From positions 3,534,001-3,598,000 of the forward strand of contig NZ_CP159578.1 in NCBI RefSeq assembly GCF_040536835.1: a DNA stretch of 64,000 nt, given 5' to 3'. Under the pieces are notes generated by a model. The model worked only from the letters and a program-made list of their open reading frames with translations. It did not search any database and was not told the origin of the DNA. Both the position numbers and the translations under genes were made by a program. Shown here in pieces: positions 27,597-37,347 of the stretch. Numbering within the stretch: the first letter of the stretch is position 1; every line of letters begins with the position of its first letter. Origin of the DNA: Salinicola endophyticus (GTDB lineage: Bacteria; Pseudomonadota; Gammaproteobacteria; Pseudomonadales; Halomonadaceae).

Positions 27597-28261
27597 GCCG
27601 CCTCCCCGTCACGCACCAGGCGCCCCTCGCGCAGCTTGAGCACGCGATGGCGCAGACGCGCGATCAGAGCCAGATCGTGGCTGGCGATCAGCACCGTGGT
27701 GCCGATGCGATTGAAGTCCTCGAACAGCCGCATGATGTCGGCCGAGAGCTGGGGATCGAGGTTGCCGGTGGGCTCGTCGGCAAGCAGCAGTGCCGGCTTG
27801 TTGACCACCGCGCGAGCGATGCCGACGCGCTGCTGCTCACCGGTGGAGAGCTCGATCGGCAGCGCGCGCTCGCGATGCAGCAGGCCGACCTTGTCGAGCG
27901 CCGCGCGCACCCGGCGCGCCGCCTCGTGGGGCTCGATCCCTTGAATCGTCAGTGGCAGCGCCACATTGGCGAAGATATCGCGGTCGAACAGCAACTGGTG
28001 ATCCTGGAACACCACCCCGATCTGGCGCCGATAGTAGGGCACCTGGCTGAGGTGCAGGCGGTCGAGGTCGTGCCCGGCAACCAGCACGCGCCCGCGGGAG
28101 GGGCGCTCGAGACGCATGATCAGCCGCAGCAGCGAGCTCTTGCCGGCGCCGGAGTGGCCGGTGAGAAACAGCATCTCGCCGCGCTCGACCCGAAAGTTGA
28201 TATCGGCGAGCGCCTCGAAGCGCCCGCCGTAGCGCTTGCCGACATGCTCGAAGGCGATCAT
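27593..28261 (-). CDS. ftsE: Cell division ATP-binding protein FtsE
   Basis: A 222-residue ABC ATPase. Walker A is GHSGAGKSSLL, signature STGEQQRVGIARA, Walker B ALLLADEPTGNLDP and the switch His lies in LIASHDLAL. It opens MIAFEHVGKRYGG. It overlaps ftsY upstream and ftsX downstream by four bases each, giving strict translational coupling of the three genes. Confidence 0.97.
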   Translation of the reverse strand: MIAFEHVGKRYGGRFEALADINFRVERGEMLFLTGHSGAGKSSLLRLIMRLERPSRGRVLVAGHDLDRLHLSQVPYYRRQIGVVFQDHQLLFDRDIFANVALPLTIQGIEPHEAARRVRAALDKVGLLHRERALPIELSTGEQQRVGIARAVVNKPALLLADEPTGNLDPQLSADIMRLFEDFNRIGTTVLIASHDLALIARLRHRVLKLREGRLVRDGEAA

Positions 28262-29739
28262 GAAGCGGCGTCACCGTCGCGGTCGAACAGCGCCTTGACG
28301 AAGGTATCGGCGTCGAACGGACGCAGGTCGTCGAGCGTCTCGCCGACCCCGATGAAGCGGATCGGCGTGCCCATCTTCTTGGCCAGGGCGAAGATGATGC
28401 CACCCTTGGCGGTGCCATCGAGCTTGGTCAGGGTGATCCCGGTGACCGGAATCGCCTCGTCGAAGGTGGTGGCCTGGGAGATAGCGTTCTGGCCGGTGCC
28501 GGCGTCGAGCACCAGCATCACCTCGTGGGGCGCCGAGGCGTCGAGCTTGGCCATCACCCGCTGCACCTTCTTGAGCTCCTCCATCAGGTGGCCCTTGTTG
28601 TGCAGCCGCCCGGCAGTGTCGGCGATCAGCACGTCGACCTTGCGCGCACGTGCCGCCGCCACCGCATCGTAGATCACCGAGGCGCTGTCGGCGCCGGTGT
28701 GCTGGGCGATCACCGGCACCTGGTTGCGCTCGCCCCATACCTTGAGCTGCTCCACCGCCGCGGCGCGGAAGGTGTCGCCGGCCGCCAGCATCACGCTGCG
28801 GCCCTCGTTCTGGAAACGCTGGGTCAGCTTGCCGATGGTAGTGGTCTTGCCCACCCCATTGACGCCGACCATCAGGATCACGAAGGGCCCTTCGCCCTTG
28901 GGCGGCAGCGTCAGCGGCTGGGTCACCGGCTCGAGCAGCGCCGCCAGCTCCTCCTGCAGCGCGCGGTAGAGCGCGTCGGCGTCGGCCAGCTCCTTGCGCG
29001 AGACGCGTTCGGTCAGCCGCGCGATGATCTCGCTGGTCGCTTCGATGCCCACATCCGCCAGCAGCAGCTGGGTCTCGAGATCCTCCATCAGGTCATCGTC
29101 GATCTGCTTCTTGCCCAGCAGCAGATCGGCGATGCCATCGGTCAGGTTGGCGCGGGTACGCCCGAGTCCGGCGCGCACCCGCGCCAGCCAGCCGCCCTTG
29201 GGCTTTTCGCGCGGGGCCGGGGGGGCCTGCGCCGCCGCTACGTCATCGACCGCGTCTCTCTCGGTTCTGACAGGGCCGGTCGTTACAGGCTCAGTCGCTA
29301 CAGGCTCGTCGGCAACCACCTCCGCGGGCGCCGCTTCGGCCGCCGAAGCAGCAGGTGATGCGGTTTCGTCTGCGGCCGGCGCCGCGGCGTCGTGGGCCAG
29401 CGCCGTCTCACGGCTCGGCGCAGCCGGGGTCTCGTCGAGGGCGGAGACCGCGGCCTCTTCGGCCAGCGGAGCATCCAGCGCCGCGCGAGCGGCGCTGGTC
29501 TCGACCGGCGCGGGAGCGTAGTCGACCGCAGCGCCACGCTCGGGGTCGGCGGCCTGCACCGCCTCATCCACGGCAGGCGTCTCAGGCTCGGGGGGCTCCG
29601 GCTGCACCGCAGCGCTCTCTGCCGGCGCCTCGGCGGCTTGGGCTTCCTCAGCGGCACGCGCTTCGGCCGCCTCCGCTTCCCGGCGGGCGGCTTCCTGCTC
29701 CTGCTGCTGTTTCTTGCGGCTCTTGAATAGTCCGAACAT
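28258..29739 (-). CDS. ftsY: Signal recognition particle receptor FtsY
   Basis: A 493-residue SRP receptor GTPase. It starts MFGLFKSRKKQQQEQEAARR, a membrane-targeting basic helix. About residues 15-180 form an Ala/Glu/Pro-rich acidic A domain, long and of low complexity. The NG domain follows with GVNGVGKTTTIGKL (P loop), DTAGRLHNK and TKLDGTAKGG. The ATG at 29739 is chosen over 29796 because homologues begin at the MFGLF basic segment. It delivers ribosome-nascent chains to SecYEG. Confidence 0.95.
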   Translation of the reverse strand: MFGLFKSRKKQQQEQEAARREAEAAEARAAEEAQAAEAPAESAAVQPEPPEPETPAVDEAVQAADPERGAAVDYAPAPVETSAARAALDAPLAEEAAVSALDETPAAPSRETALAHDAAAPAADETASPAASAAEAAPAEVVADEPVATEPVTTGPVRTERDAVDDVAAAQAPPAPREKPKGGWLARVRAGLGRTRANLTDGIADLLLGKKQIDDDLMEDLETQLLLADVGIEATSEIIARLTERVSRKELADADALYRALQEELAALLEPVTQPLTLPPKGEGPFVILMVGVNGVGKTTTIGKLTQRFQNEGRSVMLAAGDTFRAAAVEQLKVWGERNQVPVIAQHTGADSASVIYDAVAAARARKVDVLIADTAGRLHNKGHLMEELKKVQRVMAKLDASAPHEVMLVLDAGTGQNAISQATTFDEAIPVTGITLTKLDGTAKGGIIFALAKKMGTPIRFIGVGETLDDLRPFDADTFVKALFDRDGDAAS

Positions 29740-29867
29740 GGATGACTTCGCTGCTGATGGCCGTGGCGACGCCGCCGGGTCGGCGGGCGTCGACACGCTC
29801 TCGGAAAAGGTCGATATCGAGCGCCAATCCTATCACCGCGAGGGTGGCGGGGGTACAATTGCGCGCC

Positions 29868-30521
29868 ATGAATCGACGTCGATCCCAGCGTGGCGCGCCC
29901 GGCGGGCGTGCCACCTCCCCTGCCGCCGACAGCGGCCGTCGCGGCCAGCGTGCCTCCCACGGTGGGCGCGGCGAACTGCGCCTTATCGGCGGTGAGTTCC
30001 GCCGTCGCCGGCTGCCGATACTCGACAACCCCGGCCTGCGTCCGACCCCGGACCGGGTGCGCGAGACGCTGTTCAACTGGCTCGCCTTCGAACTCGCGGG
30101 CACGCGAGTGCTGGACCTGTTCGCGGGTACCGGCGCGCTGGGGCTGGAGGCGCTCTCCCGCGGCGCCGGCGAGGTGCACTTCGTCGAAGCGGCGGCTCCG
30201 GTAGCCGCCGCGCTGACGCGCAACCTGGATACCCTGGGGGTGCAGGCCACGGTCCATCGCAGCGATGTCGCCGCCTACCTGGCCGGCGCGGCGCAGCCCT
30301 TCGGGCTGGTGTTCCTCGACCCACCGTTCCGTCAGGGGCTGGCGACGGCCACCTGCGAACGGCTGGAGCAGGGTGGCTGGCTTGCGCCGCACGCCTGGAT
30401 CTACGTCGAGACCGAGCACGAGCTGGCCTGGCAGGCGCCGCCCGGGTGGCAGTTGCACCGCGAGCTGCGCGCCGGCGACAGCCACGCCCGGCTGTTCCGC
30501 CGCACCCCGCCAGCCGCCTGA
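29868..30521 (+). CDS. rsmD: 16S rRNA (guanine-966-N2)-methyltransferase RsmD
   Basis: A 217-residue Rossmann methyltransferase. The N-terminal 35 residues are Arg/Gly-rich and variable, then LRLIGGEFRRRRLPI begins the family core. SAM site VLDLFAGTGALGLEALSRGA, catalytic motif VFLDPPFRQG. I start at the ATG at 29868, which leaves a short leader; the open frame further upstream overlaps the ftsY promoter. It is divergent from ftsY, the common arrangement. Confidence 0.93.
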   Translation: MNRRRSQRGAPGGRATSPAADSGRRGQRASHGGRGELRLIGGEFRRRRLPILDNPGLRPTPDRVRETLFNWLAFELAGTRVLDLFAGTGALGLEALSRGAGEVHFVEAAAPVAAALTRNLDTLGVQATVHRSDVAAYLAGAAQPFGLVFLDPPFRQGLATATCERLEQGGWLAPHAWIYVETEHELAWQAPPGWQLHRELRAGDSHARLFRRTPPAA

Positions 30522-30689
30522 CGCCGCCGTCTCCACATCGAGACGCTTGTCGCCGTCGGCCACGCCACGTAGGCTGGCGGCCAGCCGAATCATCGGCAGT
30601 GGCGGGCGTCATTCGCCACCTTATTACCCGCACGCTGGCGCGTTACGCCTGCGGCGCCTGCAACCGTCGTCAACCCCAAGGAGAGCGTC

Positions 30690-30893
30690 ATGAACGGAGA
30701 GATCTTCGCCCAGCTCGAGCAGAAGATTCAGAACGCGGTCGACAGCATCGAGATGCTGAAGATGGAAAACGAAGAGCTGAAGGCCGAGAACGCCCAGCTG
30801 CGCCAGGAGCGCGACGAGTGGGAACGCCGCCTGGGCGGTCTGCTCGACAAGCTGCGCGCGCTCGACGAGACGCAAAGCGACGCCAGCGCCTGA
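30690..30893 (+). CDS. Small coiled-coil protein, ZapB-like cell division factor
   Basis: A 67-residue protein that is one long coiled coil: FAQLEQKIQNAVDSIEMLK and then heptads through QERDEWERRLGGLL. It matches the ZapB-like/TIGR02449 small division proteins that bind ZapA and tidy the FtsZ ring. Both the length and the acidic C-terminal tail fit. AAGGAG stands before the ATG. It lies between rsmD and the rimI-holD operon, which is convergent. Confidence 0.8.
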   Translation: MNGEIFAQLEQKIQNAVDSIEMLKMENEELKAENAQLRQERDEWERRLGGLLDKLRALDETQSDASA

Positions 30894-30978
30894 AAGCGCG
30901 CCAGGGCGTCCCGCTCAGCCCGGCCTGCTCCGCCCGTCTCGCGACACCGACGACATCCCCGGCCGTCGGTGTCGCCGC

Positions 30979-31467
30979 CTACTCGGCGGGACCGCCCGAG
31001 TGCAGCGCCCGCGACATCAGTACCGCCTCTTCACTGCCGCCGTCGTCACAGCGATAGTAGCCCCGCCGCCGGCCATCCTCGGCAAAGCCCAGCTTGTGGT
31101 AGAGCCGCTGCGCAGCCTGGTTCGACGCCCGCACCTCCAGCAGCATGCGTTCTGCCCCGCGCTGCGCCGTCCGCGCCAGCAGCCACGTCAACAGCGCCGC
31201 GGCGAGACCGCGCCGGCGCGCGTCCGGATGCACGCTGATCGACTGCAGCTCGGCATCGAACGGCAGATAGGCCACCACCGCTACCGCGCGCAGTTCAGCG
31301 GCATCGAACACGCCCCACACTTCCAGGGTGTCGTCGCTCAGTGCGCCGCCGAGCAGCGTGGTCGACCAGGCATCGTCATTGGCGAGCACTTCGAAGCGGG
31401 CCCAGGGGACCAGATCCTCCGTGCCCAACAGACGCGGCGATTTCGGTAGAGAGGGAATGACAGTCAT
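30979..31467 (-). CDS. rimI: Ribosomal protein S18-alanine N-acetyltransferase
   Basis: A 162-residue GNAT acetyltransferase. The acetyl-CoA loop SVHPDARRRGLAAALL is clear, followed by LEVRASNQAAQRLYHKLGF, with the Asn and Tyr of the RimI active site. It acetylates the N-terminal Ala of ribosomal protein S18. I start at the ATG at 31467 (MTVIPSLPKS), 14 bases after holD, because the longer frame from 31512 runs into holD. The holD-rimI pairing is shared with E. coli and Pseudomonas. Confidence 0.92.
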   Translation of the reverse strand: MTVIPSLPKSPRLLGTEDLVPWARFEVLANDDAWSTTLLGGALSDDTLEVWGVFDAAELRAVAVVAYLPFDAELQSISVHPDARRRGLAAALLTWLLARTAQRGAERMLLEVRASNQAAQRLYHKLGFAEDGRRRGYYRCDDGGSEEAVLMSRALHSGGPAE

Positions 31468-31481
31468 GCGCGCGGCTCGGC

Positions 31482-32327
31482 TCAGGCAGCGCCGGCGGCC
31501 GCCTGCCGCCACGCCTCGCCGGTGGCATGCAGCTGCGGCCAGCAGGCACGCTTGGCCCCCGGGTCGCCGAGCAGGGTGGCCGGATGCGGCCAGCGGTGGC
31601 AGTCGACCTCGAGCGGCGTGTCGTCGTCCGCGAACAGCGCCGCGGCGTCATCACCGGGGATCACGATGGCCCCCTCGATGGCCAGGCCGTTGCGCATCGC
31701 CTGACCCTCACAGAACACCGCCAGGCCGTCGCGGGCCTCACCGACAGGGTCGTCCACCGGCGTCTCCATCAGCGGCCAGTCGAGGCTCGACAGCGCCCGC
31801 CAGTCGCCGGGCAGCCCGGCCGCCGCGAGCATCTGCTTGAGCAGCGCCTGGGCCGGCGCCGACAGCCCTTCGCGCGCGCCGGGCAACAGCAGCCACCAGC
31901 GCTGATCGAGCACCGCCAGCGTCAGCGAGAAGCGCAGCGGTGCGGCCCGCTCGCCGTCCGCCGCCACCGGTGCCGGGGGCTCGGCTGGCGTATCGACGGG
32001 TTTATCGAAGACAGGGGCAGATGCCTCGGCGGGCGCCCGATCCTCGCCCAGCAGGGCCCGGGCACGCGCCACCGGGGCGCTGCTCTCGCCCTGGCCGGCG
32101 GACTCGGGGGCCACCTCGGCGGGCGTTCGCGCCACGGGCTCGGGCTGGGCCGGGGGCGTTTCCAGCAGCGCATGGAGACGCTGTCCCGGCGCGGGTTTCT
32201 CCGCTGCCGCTGGCATTTCCCACTCGGACTGTGCGGTGGGCCGGGCATTGATCAAGCGGTAGCGCGAGACCCAGGCCGGAATGCCCATCGCCTCGAGGTA
32301 CTGCAGCCTTTGGGGGTCGGCGATCAC
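31482..32327 (-). CDS. holD: DNA polymerase III psi subunit (HolD), long cryptic form
   Basis: A 281-residue protein, twice as long as the E. coli psi subunit. The N-terminal part (RLQYLEAMGIPAWVSRYRL, about residues 8-26) matches the E. coli segment QQLGITQWSLRRP that binds chi/DnaX. Near the C-terminus LLGDPGAKRACWPQL aligns with the end of E. coli psi. Between them is a Pro/Ala-rich linker of about 80 residues. Position next to rimI fits the cryptic psi described in pseudomonads. The start is a GTG overlapping the bolA stop (GTGA), preceded by GGGGAGG. Confidence 0.78.
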   Translation of the reverse strand: MIADPQRLQYLEAMGIPAWVSRYRLINARPTAQSEWEMPAAAEKPAPGQRLHALLETPPAQPEPVARTPAEVAPESAGQGESSAPVARARALLGEDRAPAEASAPVFDKPVDTPAEPPAPVAADGERAAPLRFSLTLAVLDQRWWLLLPGAREGLSAPAQALLKQMLAAAGLPGDWRALSSLDWPLMETPVDDPVGEARDGLAVFCEGQAMRNGLAIEGAIVIPGDDAAALFADDDTPLEVDCHRWPHPATLLGDPGAKRACWPQLHATGEAWRQAAAGAA

Positions 32328-32635
32328 CGCCCGCCTCCCCCGCGGCAGTTGGGCGAGTCGGGACGGCTGCCGCCACGCGCTGCCCACTGCTGCGGCGTAT
32401 AGAGGTGCAGCGCCAGGGCGTGCACCGGGCCGGCCAGCTCATCGGCCAGCACCGAGTAGATCAACTGGTGGCGCTTGACCGGCATCAGCCCGGCGAAGCG
32501 CTCGGAGACCAGGGTCACCTTGAAGTGGGTTTCCGAGTCGGGCGGCACATGGTGCATGTGGCTCTCGTTCTCGACCGTCAGATACTGCGGCTCGAGCGCG
32601 GCCAACTTCTCTTCGATGCGGGTTTGAACACTCAT
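32324..32635 (-). CDS. bolA: BolA family protein
   Basis: A 103-residue BolA-type protein, a partner of monothiol glutaredoxins in Fe-S handling and a modulator of cell shape genes. The core ESHMHHVPPDSETHFKVTLVSERF and LMPVKRHQLIYSVL segments contain the conserved His residues and the DNA/glutaredoxin-binding helix. The C-terminus is an unusual Gly/Arg tail (GGSRPDSPNCRGGGGR), which arises where the gene runs into the ribosome-binding region of holD. Confidence 0.92.
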   Translation of the reverse strand: MSVQTRIEEKLAALEPQYLTVENESHMHHVPPDSETHFKVTLVSERFAGLMPVKRHQLIYSVLADELAGPVHALALHLYTPQQWAARGGSRPDSPNCRGGGGR

Positions 32636-32707
32636 GCAACACCTCCTGTGCCAGTCGGATCATTGTAACGTCTGGCGGCCGTCGCGGCGACGGCACCGGG
32701 AGCCGCC

Positions 32708-34096
32708 TCAGCCGCGGCGCTCGCGGGCCGCCAGCGGCACCCGGTAGAGGCTCAGCGCCAGCGCCACCACCACCGAAACGCAGCCCAGCCACAGCGACAG
32801 CGTCAGCGAGCCGAACGACAGCCCCAGGATCAGACCCACCAGGGCGGTGCCCAGTGACTGCCCGAAAGTGCGCACCGAGGCGAGCACGCCGGAGGCGTTG
32901 GCGCTCAGCGCCAGCGGCACACTGCCGATCATCTCGCGATTGTTGGGGGCCTGGAACAGGCCGTAGCCGACGCCACACAGCGCCGTGCGCCAGATCACAT
33001 CGACATAGCTGGAGTCGGCATCGAGCCCGGTCAGCGCGAGCATGCCGAGCAGGAACAACCCGAGTCCCAGCGAGCTGATCAGCGCCGGGTTGGCCTTGTC
33101 GGCGAGTCGCCCGGCCACCGGCCCGATCACCATGATCACCAGCGGCCAGGGCGTGAACAGTAGCGCCGAGGCGATCGGCGAGACGCCCATCACCGTCTGG
33201 TAGAGGAACGGCAACCCGACGAAGGCGATGCCCTGGGCCAGAAAGGCGAACATCGAGGTGACCGCGGCGAACGAGAAGCGCGGCTCCTGGAACAGCGCCA
33301 GCGGCACCAGCGGGCTGTCGACATGGCGCTGACGATAGACGAAGCCCACCAGGCAGGCCAGTGCCAGGGCCAGGGTGACCAGCGCCATCGCCCCGCCGTC
33401 GCCATGGCCGAACTGATCCAGGGCGAAGACGCTGCCGCTCAACATCACGATCGACAGCAGCGCCCCCCAGACATCGAAGTGCGCTCGCCGGGCCGGCTCA
33501 CGCGGCAGCGAACGGGTCGCCAGAAACAGCGCCAGCAGCCCCACCGGGACATTGATCGCGAACAGCCAAGGCCAGCTCGCCAGATGAAGGATCAGGCCAC
33601 CGATCGACGGCCCGGCGGCGATCCCGAAGGCCACGGTGAGCGCACTGAGGCCGATCGCCGAGCCCAGCAGGCGGGTGGGAAAGATGACACGGTAGAGCGA
33701 CGGGCCGATGCTCAGCATCGCCGCCGCGCCGATCCCCTGCAGCATGCGCGACACCAGCAGCAGCTCGAACGAGCGCGACAGCGCGCAGGCCAGCGAGGCC
33801 AGGGTGAACACCGCCAGACCGCCGATATAGAGCCGATGCCGGCCAATGACCCGGCTCAGCGCGGCAAAGGTGAGCAGCAGCGCCGCGGTGACCAACTGGT
33901 AGACGTTGGCGATCCAGATCGATGCCGCGCCGCTGATCCCGAGTTCGTCGGCCAGGGTCGGCAGTGCGATATTGACGATGCCGCTGTCGAGCACCGCCAT
34001 CTGCGTGCCGGTGACCAGCGCCAGCAGCGCCAGCTTGCGCTCGCGCCCGGGCAGCCCGTCGTCGCCGTCACGTACCTCGAACAGCCGTTTCAGCAT
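32708..34096 (-). CDS. MFS multidrug exporter, DHA2 (EmrB/QacA-like) family
   Basis: A 462-residue membrane protein with about 13-14 hydrophobic segments. The first contains TGTQMAVLDSGIVNIALPTL, the DHA2 motif D1 (Asp in the first helix, LDxxIVNVALP), and the second loop has SRVIGRHRLYIGG (motif A, weakened). The ribosome site is poor. DHA2 members export cationic drugs or organic solutes with protons; the substrate here is unknown. The downstream bolA gene lies 72 bases further on. Confidence 0.88.
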   Translation of the reverse strand: MLKRLFEVRDGDDGLPGRERKLALLALVTGTQMAVLDSGIVNIALPTLADELGISGAASIWIANVYQLVTAALLLTFAALSRVIGRHRLYIGGLAVFTLASLACALSRSFELLLVSRMLQGIGAAAMLSIGPSLYRVIFPTRLLGSAIGLSALTVAFGIAAGPSIGGLILHLASWPWLFAINVPVGLLALFLATRSLPREPARRAHFDVWGALLSIVMLSGSVFALDQFGHGDGGAMALVTLALALACLVGFVYRQRHVDSPLVPLALFQEPRFSFAAVTSMFAFLAQGIAFVGLPFLYQTVMGVSPIASALLFTPWPLVIMVIGPVAGRLADKANPALISSLGLGLFLLGMLALTGLDADSSYVDVIWRTALCGVGYGLFQAPNNREMIGSVPLALSANASGVLASVRTFGQSLGTALVGLILGLSFGSLTLSLWLGCVSVVVALALSLYRVPLAARERRG

Positions 34097-34148
34097 ACCG
34101 CCACGCCCACCTCCGACAGCGCGCGACTAGCCAGCCCCAGGGTCTCGC

Positions 34149-34535
34149 TCACTCCTCGTCGGTCTCCATCAGCAGCTCGTCATCGACCTCGGCGGTCTCC
34201 AGCTCGACCTCGTCATCCAGGTCGATCGCCAGATAGCTGTGCTCGACGGTCAGGAACTGTTCGAACAGCGCCAGATCGACCACCTCCGGCCACTGCCGTG
34301 AATCCTCTTCCCAGGCGCGCAGCTCGCTTTCGAGAATATCCACGCAGCGCTCTTCGACGTAGGCCGCCAGCGCTTCCGGCGTATCCATCTCGGGGATCAG
34401 ATAGACGGTGGTCTCCGCCGCGATGTCGTCGAGGGTGAGATCGTCCTCGCCCATTGTGGGTTCGAGCGAATTGACCCAGTCGACGAAGGCCTGAGTGGGC
34501 TTCACGCTGAGTGCGGAACGGTTGAGCAGCTTCAT
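34149..34535 (-). CDS. Acidic conserved protein of unknown function
   Basis: A 128-residue soluble protein starting MKLLNRSALSVKPTQAFVDWVN. Its middle contains ETTVYLIPEMDTPEALAAYVEERCVDILESEL and its C-terminal 35 residues are strikingly acidic (13 or more Asp/Glu). It looks like a conserved small protein of gammaproteobacteria, but I know no function. The start at 34535 has GGGGTG before the ATG. No catalytic motif or membrane segment is visible. It lies 52 bases before the MFS gene on the same strand. Confidence 0.75.
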   Translation of the reverse strand: MKLLNRSALSVKPTQAFVDWVNSLEPTMGEDDLTLDDIAAETTVYLIPEMDTPEALAAYVEERCVDILESELRAWEEDSRQWPEVVDLALFEQFLTVEHSYLAIDLDDEVELETAEVDDELLMETDEE

Positions 34536-34778
34536 GGTGTCACCCCTTTGCATCGAAACCGACGGCGTCGAATCTGCCAGCCCTCAGGCCGGTGAGCTCG
34601 ACGCCGCAATGGTGCGGCGCTGCGCGCAGCGCCGACAGTATGAGCGTTCGTCGCGCCCATGACCAACCCTGGATTGCAGCGCCCGCCGCGGCGCCCGACG
34701 GCGGCGGAGCGGCAGATGCAATCGGCGCGGCGGCGCCCTACACTGGCGCCCCCTTGTCAGCCGACTGCCACCATCGCC

Positions 34779-35720
34779 ATGTCCACTTCGTTCGACCCCA
34801 GCGCCCTCGATGACCTGCTCGCGCGTATCGCCCACGACGCGCCGCGCCACTTCGGTGAGGGCCAGGTGGCCAACTACATACCGGCACTGGCGGAAGTGGT
34901 GCCGGATCAGTTCGGCATCGCCGTGTGCGACGTCGCCGGGCGCGTCTATCGGGCCGGGGCGGCGGATACGCCGTTCTCGATCCAGTCGATCTCCAAGCTG
35001 CTCAACCTGATCATCGCGATCCAGCATCTGGACGAGGCCGATATCTGGCAGCGGGTCGGCCGTGAGCCCTCGGGGCAGGCATTCAACTCGATCGTGCAGC
35101 TGGAAGTGGAGCGCGGTATTCCGCGCAATCCGTTCATCAACGCCGGCGCACTGCTGGTCACCGATCTGCTGGTGTCGCGGATCATGTCGATCCACTGGGT
35201 CATGCGCGAGCTGGCGCGGCGCCTGGCGGGCAACCCGACGCTCGGCTTCGATACCCGGGTCGCCAGCTCGGAGATGGCACACAAGGCGCGCAACGCCGCG
35301 CTCGCCTATCTGATGAAGGCCTATGGCAATCTTCACGGCGAGGTCGACGAGGTGCTCGACGTCTACTTCCACGGCTGCGCGCTGTCGATGAGCTGCGTCG
35401 ACGTGGCGCGGGCGTTCGCCTTCCTGGCCAATCGCGGCGTGCATCCAGACGACGGCGGCGTCATCGTCACCCCGCAGCAGAACCGCCAGCTCAACGCCCT
35501 GCTGCTGACCTGCGGTCTCTACGACGCCGCCGGTGACTTCGCCTGGCGCGTGGGCCTGCCCGGCAAGAGCGGCGTGGGCGGCGGCATCGTGGCGATCGTA
35601 CCGGGGCAGATGAGCCTCTGCGTGTGGTCGCCGCGGCTCGACAGCTACGGCAACTCGGTCGCCGGCCTGCGCGCGCTGGAAACCCTGGTCGAGGGCCTCG
35701 GCGTCGCCCCGCTGGGCTGA
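34779..35720 (+). CDS. glsA: Glutaminase
   Basis: A 313-residue serine-dependent glutaminase that turns glutamine into glutamate and ammonia. The catalytic Ser-x-x-Lys is in [13 protein letters not shown], near residues 66-71. [11 protein letters not shown] and [13 protein letters not shown] are the other family signatures. The ATG at 34779 ([10 protein letters not shown]) is preferred; the longer open frame upstream has no family resemblance. Glutamate supply matters for osmotic balance in halophiles, but no salt-responsive element is visible in the promoter. Confidence 0.95.
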   Translation: MSTSFDPSALDDLLARIAHDAPRHFGEGQVANYIPALAEVVPDQFGIAVCDVAGRVYRAGAADTPFSIQSISKLLNLIIAIQHLDEADIWQRVGREPSGQAFNSIVQLEVERGIPRNPFINAGALLVTDLLVSRIMSIHWVMRELARRLAGNPTLGFDTRVASSEMAHKARNAALAYLMKAYGNLHGEVDEVLDVYFHGCALSMSCVDVARAFAFLANRGVHPDDGGVIVTPQQNRQLNALLLTCGLYDAAGDFAWRVGLPGKSGVGGGIVAIVPGQMSLCVWSPRLDSYGNSVAGLRALETLVEGLGVAPLG

Positions 35721-35772
35721 ACGCTGCCGGCCTCGCCGCCTGCGAACCCTATCGCGCTCGGGTCAGCGCCGT

Positions 35773-35813
35773 CGCTCGCGCAGCGGGCGCCGGCGACAGC
35801 GCTGCCGCGAGCG
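35773..35813. terminator. Hairpin between convergent glsA and lysS
   Basis: Arms of 13-14 bases (35773-35785 and 35800-35813) pair perfectly except for one bulged G around a 14-base loop. It lies between two convergent stops, but there is no T run on either side. It may be a terminator hairpin or a protecting 3' end. Confidence 0.4.
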
Positions 35814-35817
35814 GCGA

Positions 35818-37347
35818 TCACTCCGGGCGCATCGCCGGGAACAGCAGCACGTCGCGGATCGAGGGGCTGTCGGTGAGCAGCATCACCAGGCGGTCGATGC
35901 CGATACCCTCGCCCGCCGTGGGCGGCATGCCGTACTCCAGCGCGCGCACGTAGTCGGCGTCGTAGTACATCGCTTCGAGATCACCGGCATCCTTCTCCGC
36001 GGCCTGGGCGGCGAAGCGCTCGGCCTGGTCTTCGGCGTCGTTGAGCTCAGAGAAGCCGTTGGCGATCTCGCGCCCGCCGACGAAGAACTCGAAGCGGTCG
36101 GTGACGTGGGGGTTGGTATCGTTGCGCCGTGCCAGCGGGCTGACCTCGGCCGGATACTCGGTGATGAAGGTGGGCTGGTCGAGGCGATGCTCGGCCACCG
36201 CTTCGAAGATCTCGGTCTGCAGCTTGCCCAGGCCCCAGCTCGACTTGACCTCGATGCCCAGACGGCGGCAGGTGGCGGTGGCACCGTCGAGCGTATCGAT
36301 GTCCGCCTCGCCGATGCCATCGCCATGTTCGAGGATCGACTGGCGCAGGGTCAGGCGCCGGAACGGCTGGCCCAGGTCATACTCGGTGCCCTGATAGACC
36401 ACCACGCTGCTACCCAGCACGCGCTCAGCGACGTCACGGATCATCGCCTCGGTGAAGTCGAGCAGGTCCTGGTAGTCGGCGTAGGCCCAGTAGAACTCGA
36501 GCATGGTGAACTCGGGATTGTGACGCGTCGACAGCCCCTCGTTGCGGAAGTTGCGGTTGATCTCGAACACCCGCTCGAAGCCGCCCACCACCAGTCGCTT
36601 GAGATAGAGCTCCGGGGCGATGCGCAGGTACATGTCGATATCCAGCGCATTGTGGTGGGTGACAAAGGGCCGCGCGGTGGCACCGCCGGGGATCGGCTGC
36701 AGCATCGGCGTCTCGACCTCCATGAAGCCGCGCTCGACCATGAAGCGCCGGATCGCCGCGATCACCCCGGAGCGCACCTCGAACACGCGCCGCGACTGCG
36801 GGTTCATGATCAGGTCGACATAGCGCTGACGGTAGCGCGCCTCGAGATCGGTGAGGCCGTGGAACTTGTCGGGCAGCGGGCGCAGGCTCTTGGTCAGCAG
36901 CTCCGCCTGACGCAGCATGACGTAGAGATCGCCCTTGCCGGATTTGTGCACCGGGCCGCTGCCGGCGACGATATCGCCGATGTCCCAGCTCTGGATGTCC
37001 GCCAGCAGCTCGGCGGGCAGCCCCTTCTTGTCGACGTAGAGCTGGATCTGCCCGGAGACGTCCTGAATCACGATGAACGGGCCGCGCTTGCGCATGATCC
37101 GCCCGGCGACCGCAGCCTGACGGTCCAGCGCCTCCAGCGCCGCCTTGTCCTGCTCGCCCAGCTCGGCCTGCAGCTCGGCGGCCAGGCTGTCGCGGCGGAA
37201 GGCGTTGGGGAAGGCGCTGCCGCCCTGCTCCGCCGCGCGCTCGCGGCGTTCAGCCAGCTTGCCGCGACGCTCCGCGATCAGCCGATTTTCTTCCTGCACG
37301 TCGGTCGGTGCAGCGGAGGGAGATTGCGGGTTGTCCTGGTTCGCCAT
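35818..37347 (-). CDS. lysS: Lysyl-tRNA synthetase, class II
   Basis: A 509-residue class IIb synthetase. An N-terminal Arg/Glu/Lys helix precedes the OB-fold anticodon-binding domain ([10 protein letters not shown]...[15 protein letters not shown]). Motif 1 lies near [22 protein letters not shown], motif 2 is [15 protein letters not shown], and motif 3 is [14 protein letters not shown] near the C-terminus. The length agrees with E. coli LysS. It lies downstream of prfB in the same orientation, as in E. coli. Confidence 0.97.
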   Translation of the reverse strand: MANQDNPQSPSAAPTDVQEENRLIAERRGKLAERRERAAEQGGSAFPNAFRRDSLAAELQAELGEQDKAALEALDRQAAVAGRIMRKRGPFIVIQDVSGQIQLYVDKKGLPAELLADIQSWDIGDIVAGSGPVHKSGKGDLYVMLRQAELLTKSLRPLPDKFHGLTDLEARYRQRYVDLIMNPQSRRVFEVRSGVIAAIRRFMVERGFMEVETPMLQPIPGGATARPFVTHHNALDIDMYLRIAPELYLKRLVVGGFERVFEINRNFRNEGLSTRHNPEFTMLEFYWAYADYQDLLDFTEAMIRDVAERVLGSSVVVYQGTEYDLGQPFRRLTLRQSILEHGDGIGEADIDTLDGATATCRRLGIEVKSSWGLGKLQTEIFEAVAEHRLDQPTFITEYPAEVSPLARRNDTNPHVTDRFEFFVGGREIANGFSELNDAEDQAERFAAQAAEKDAGDLEAMYYDADYVRALEYGMPPTAGEGIGIDRLVMLLTDSPSIRDVLLFPAMRPE

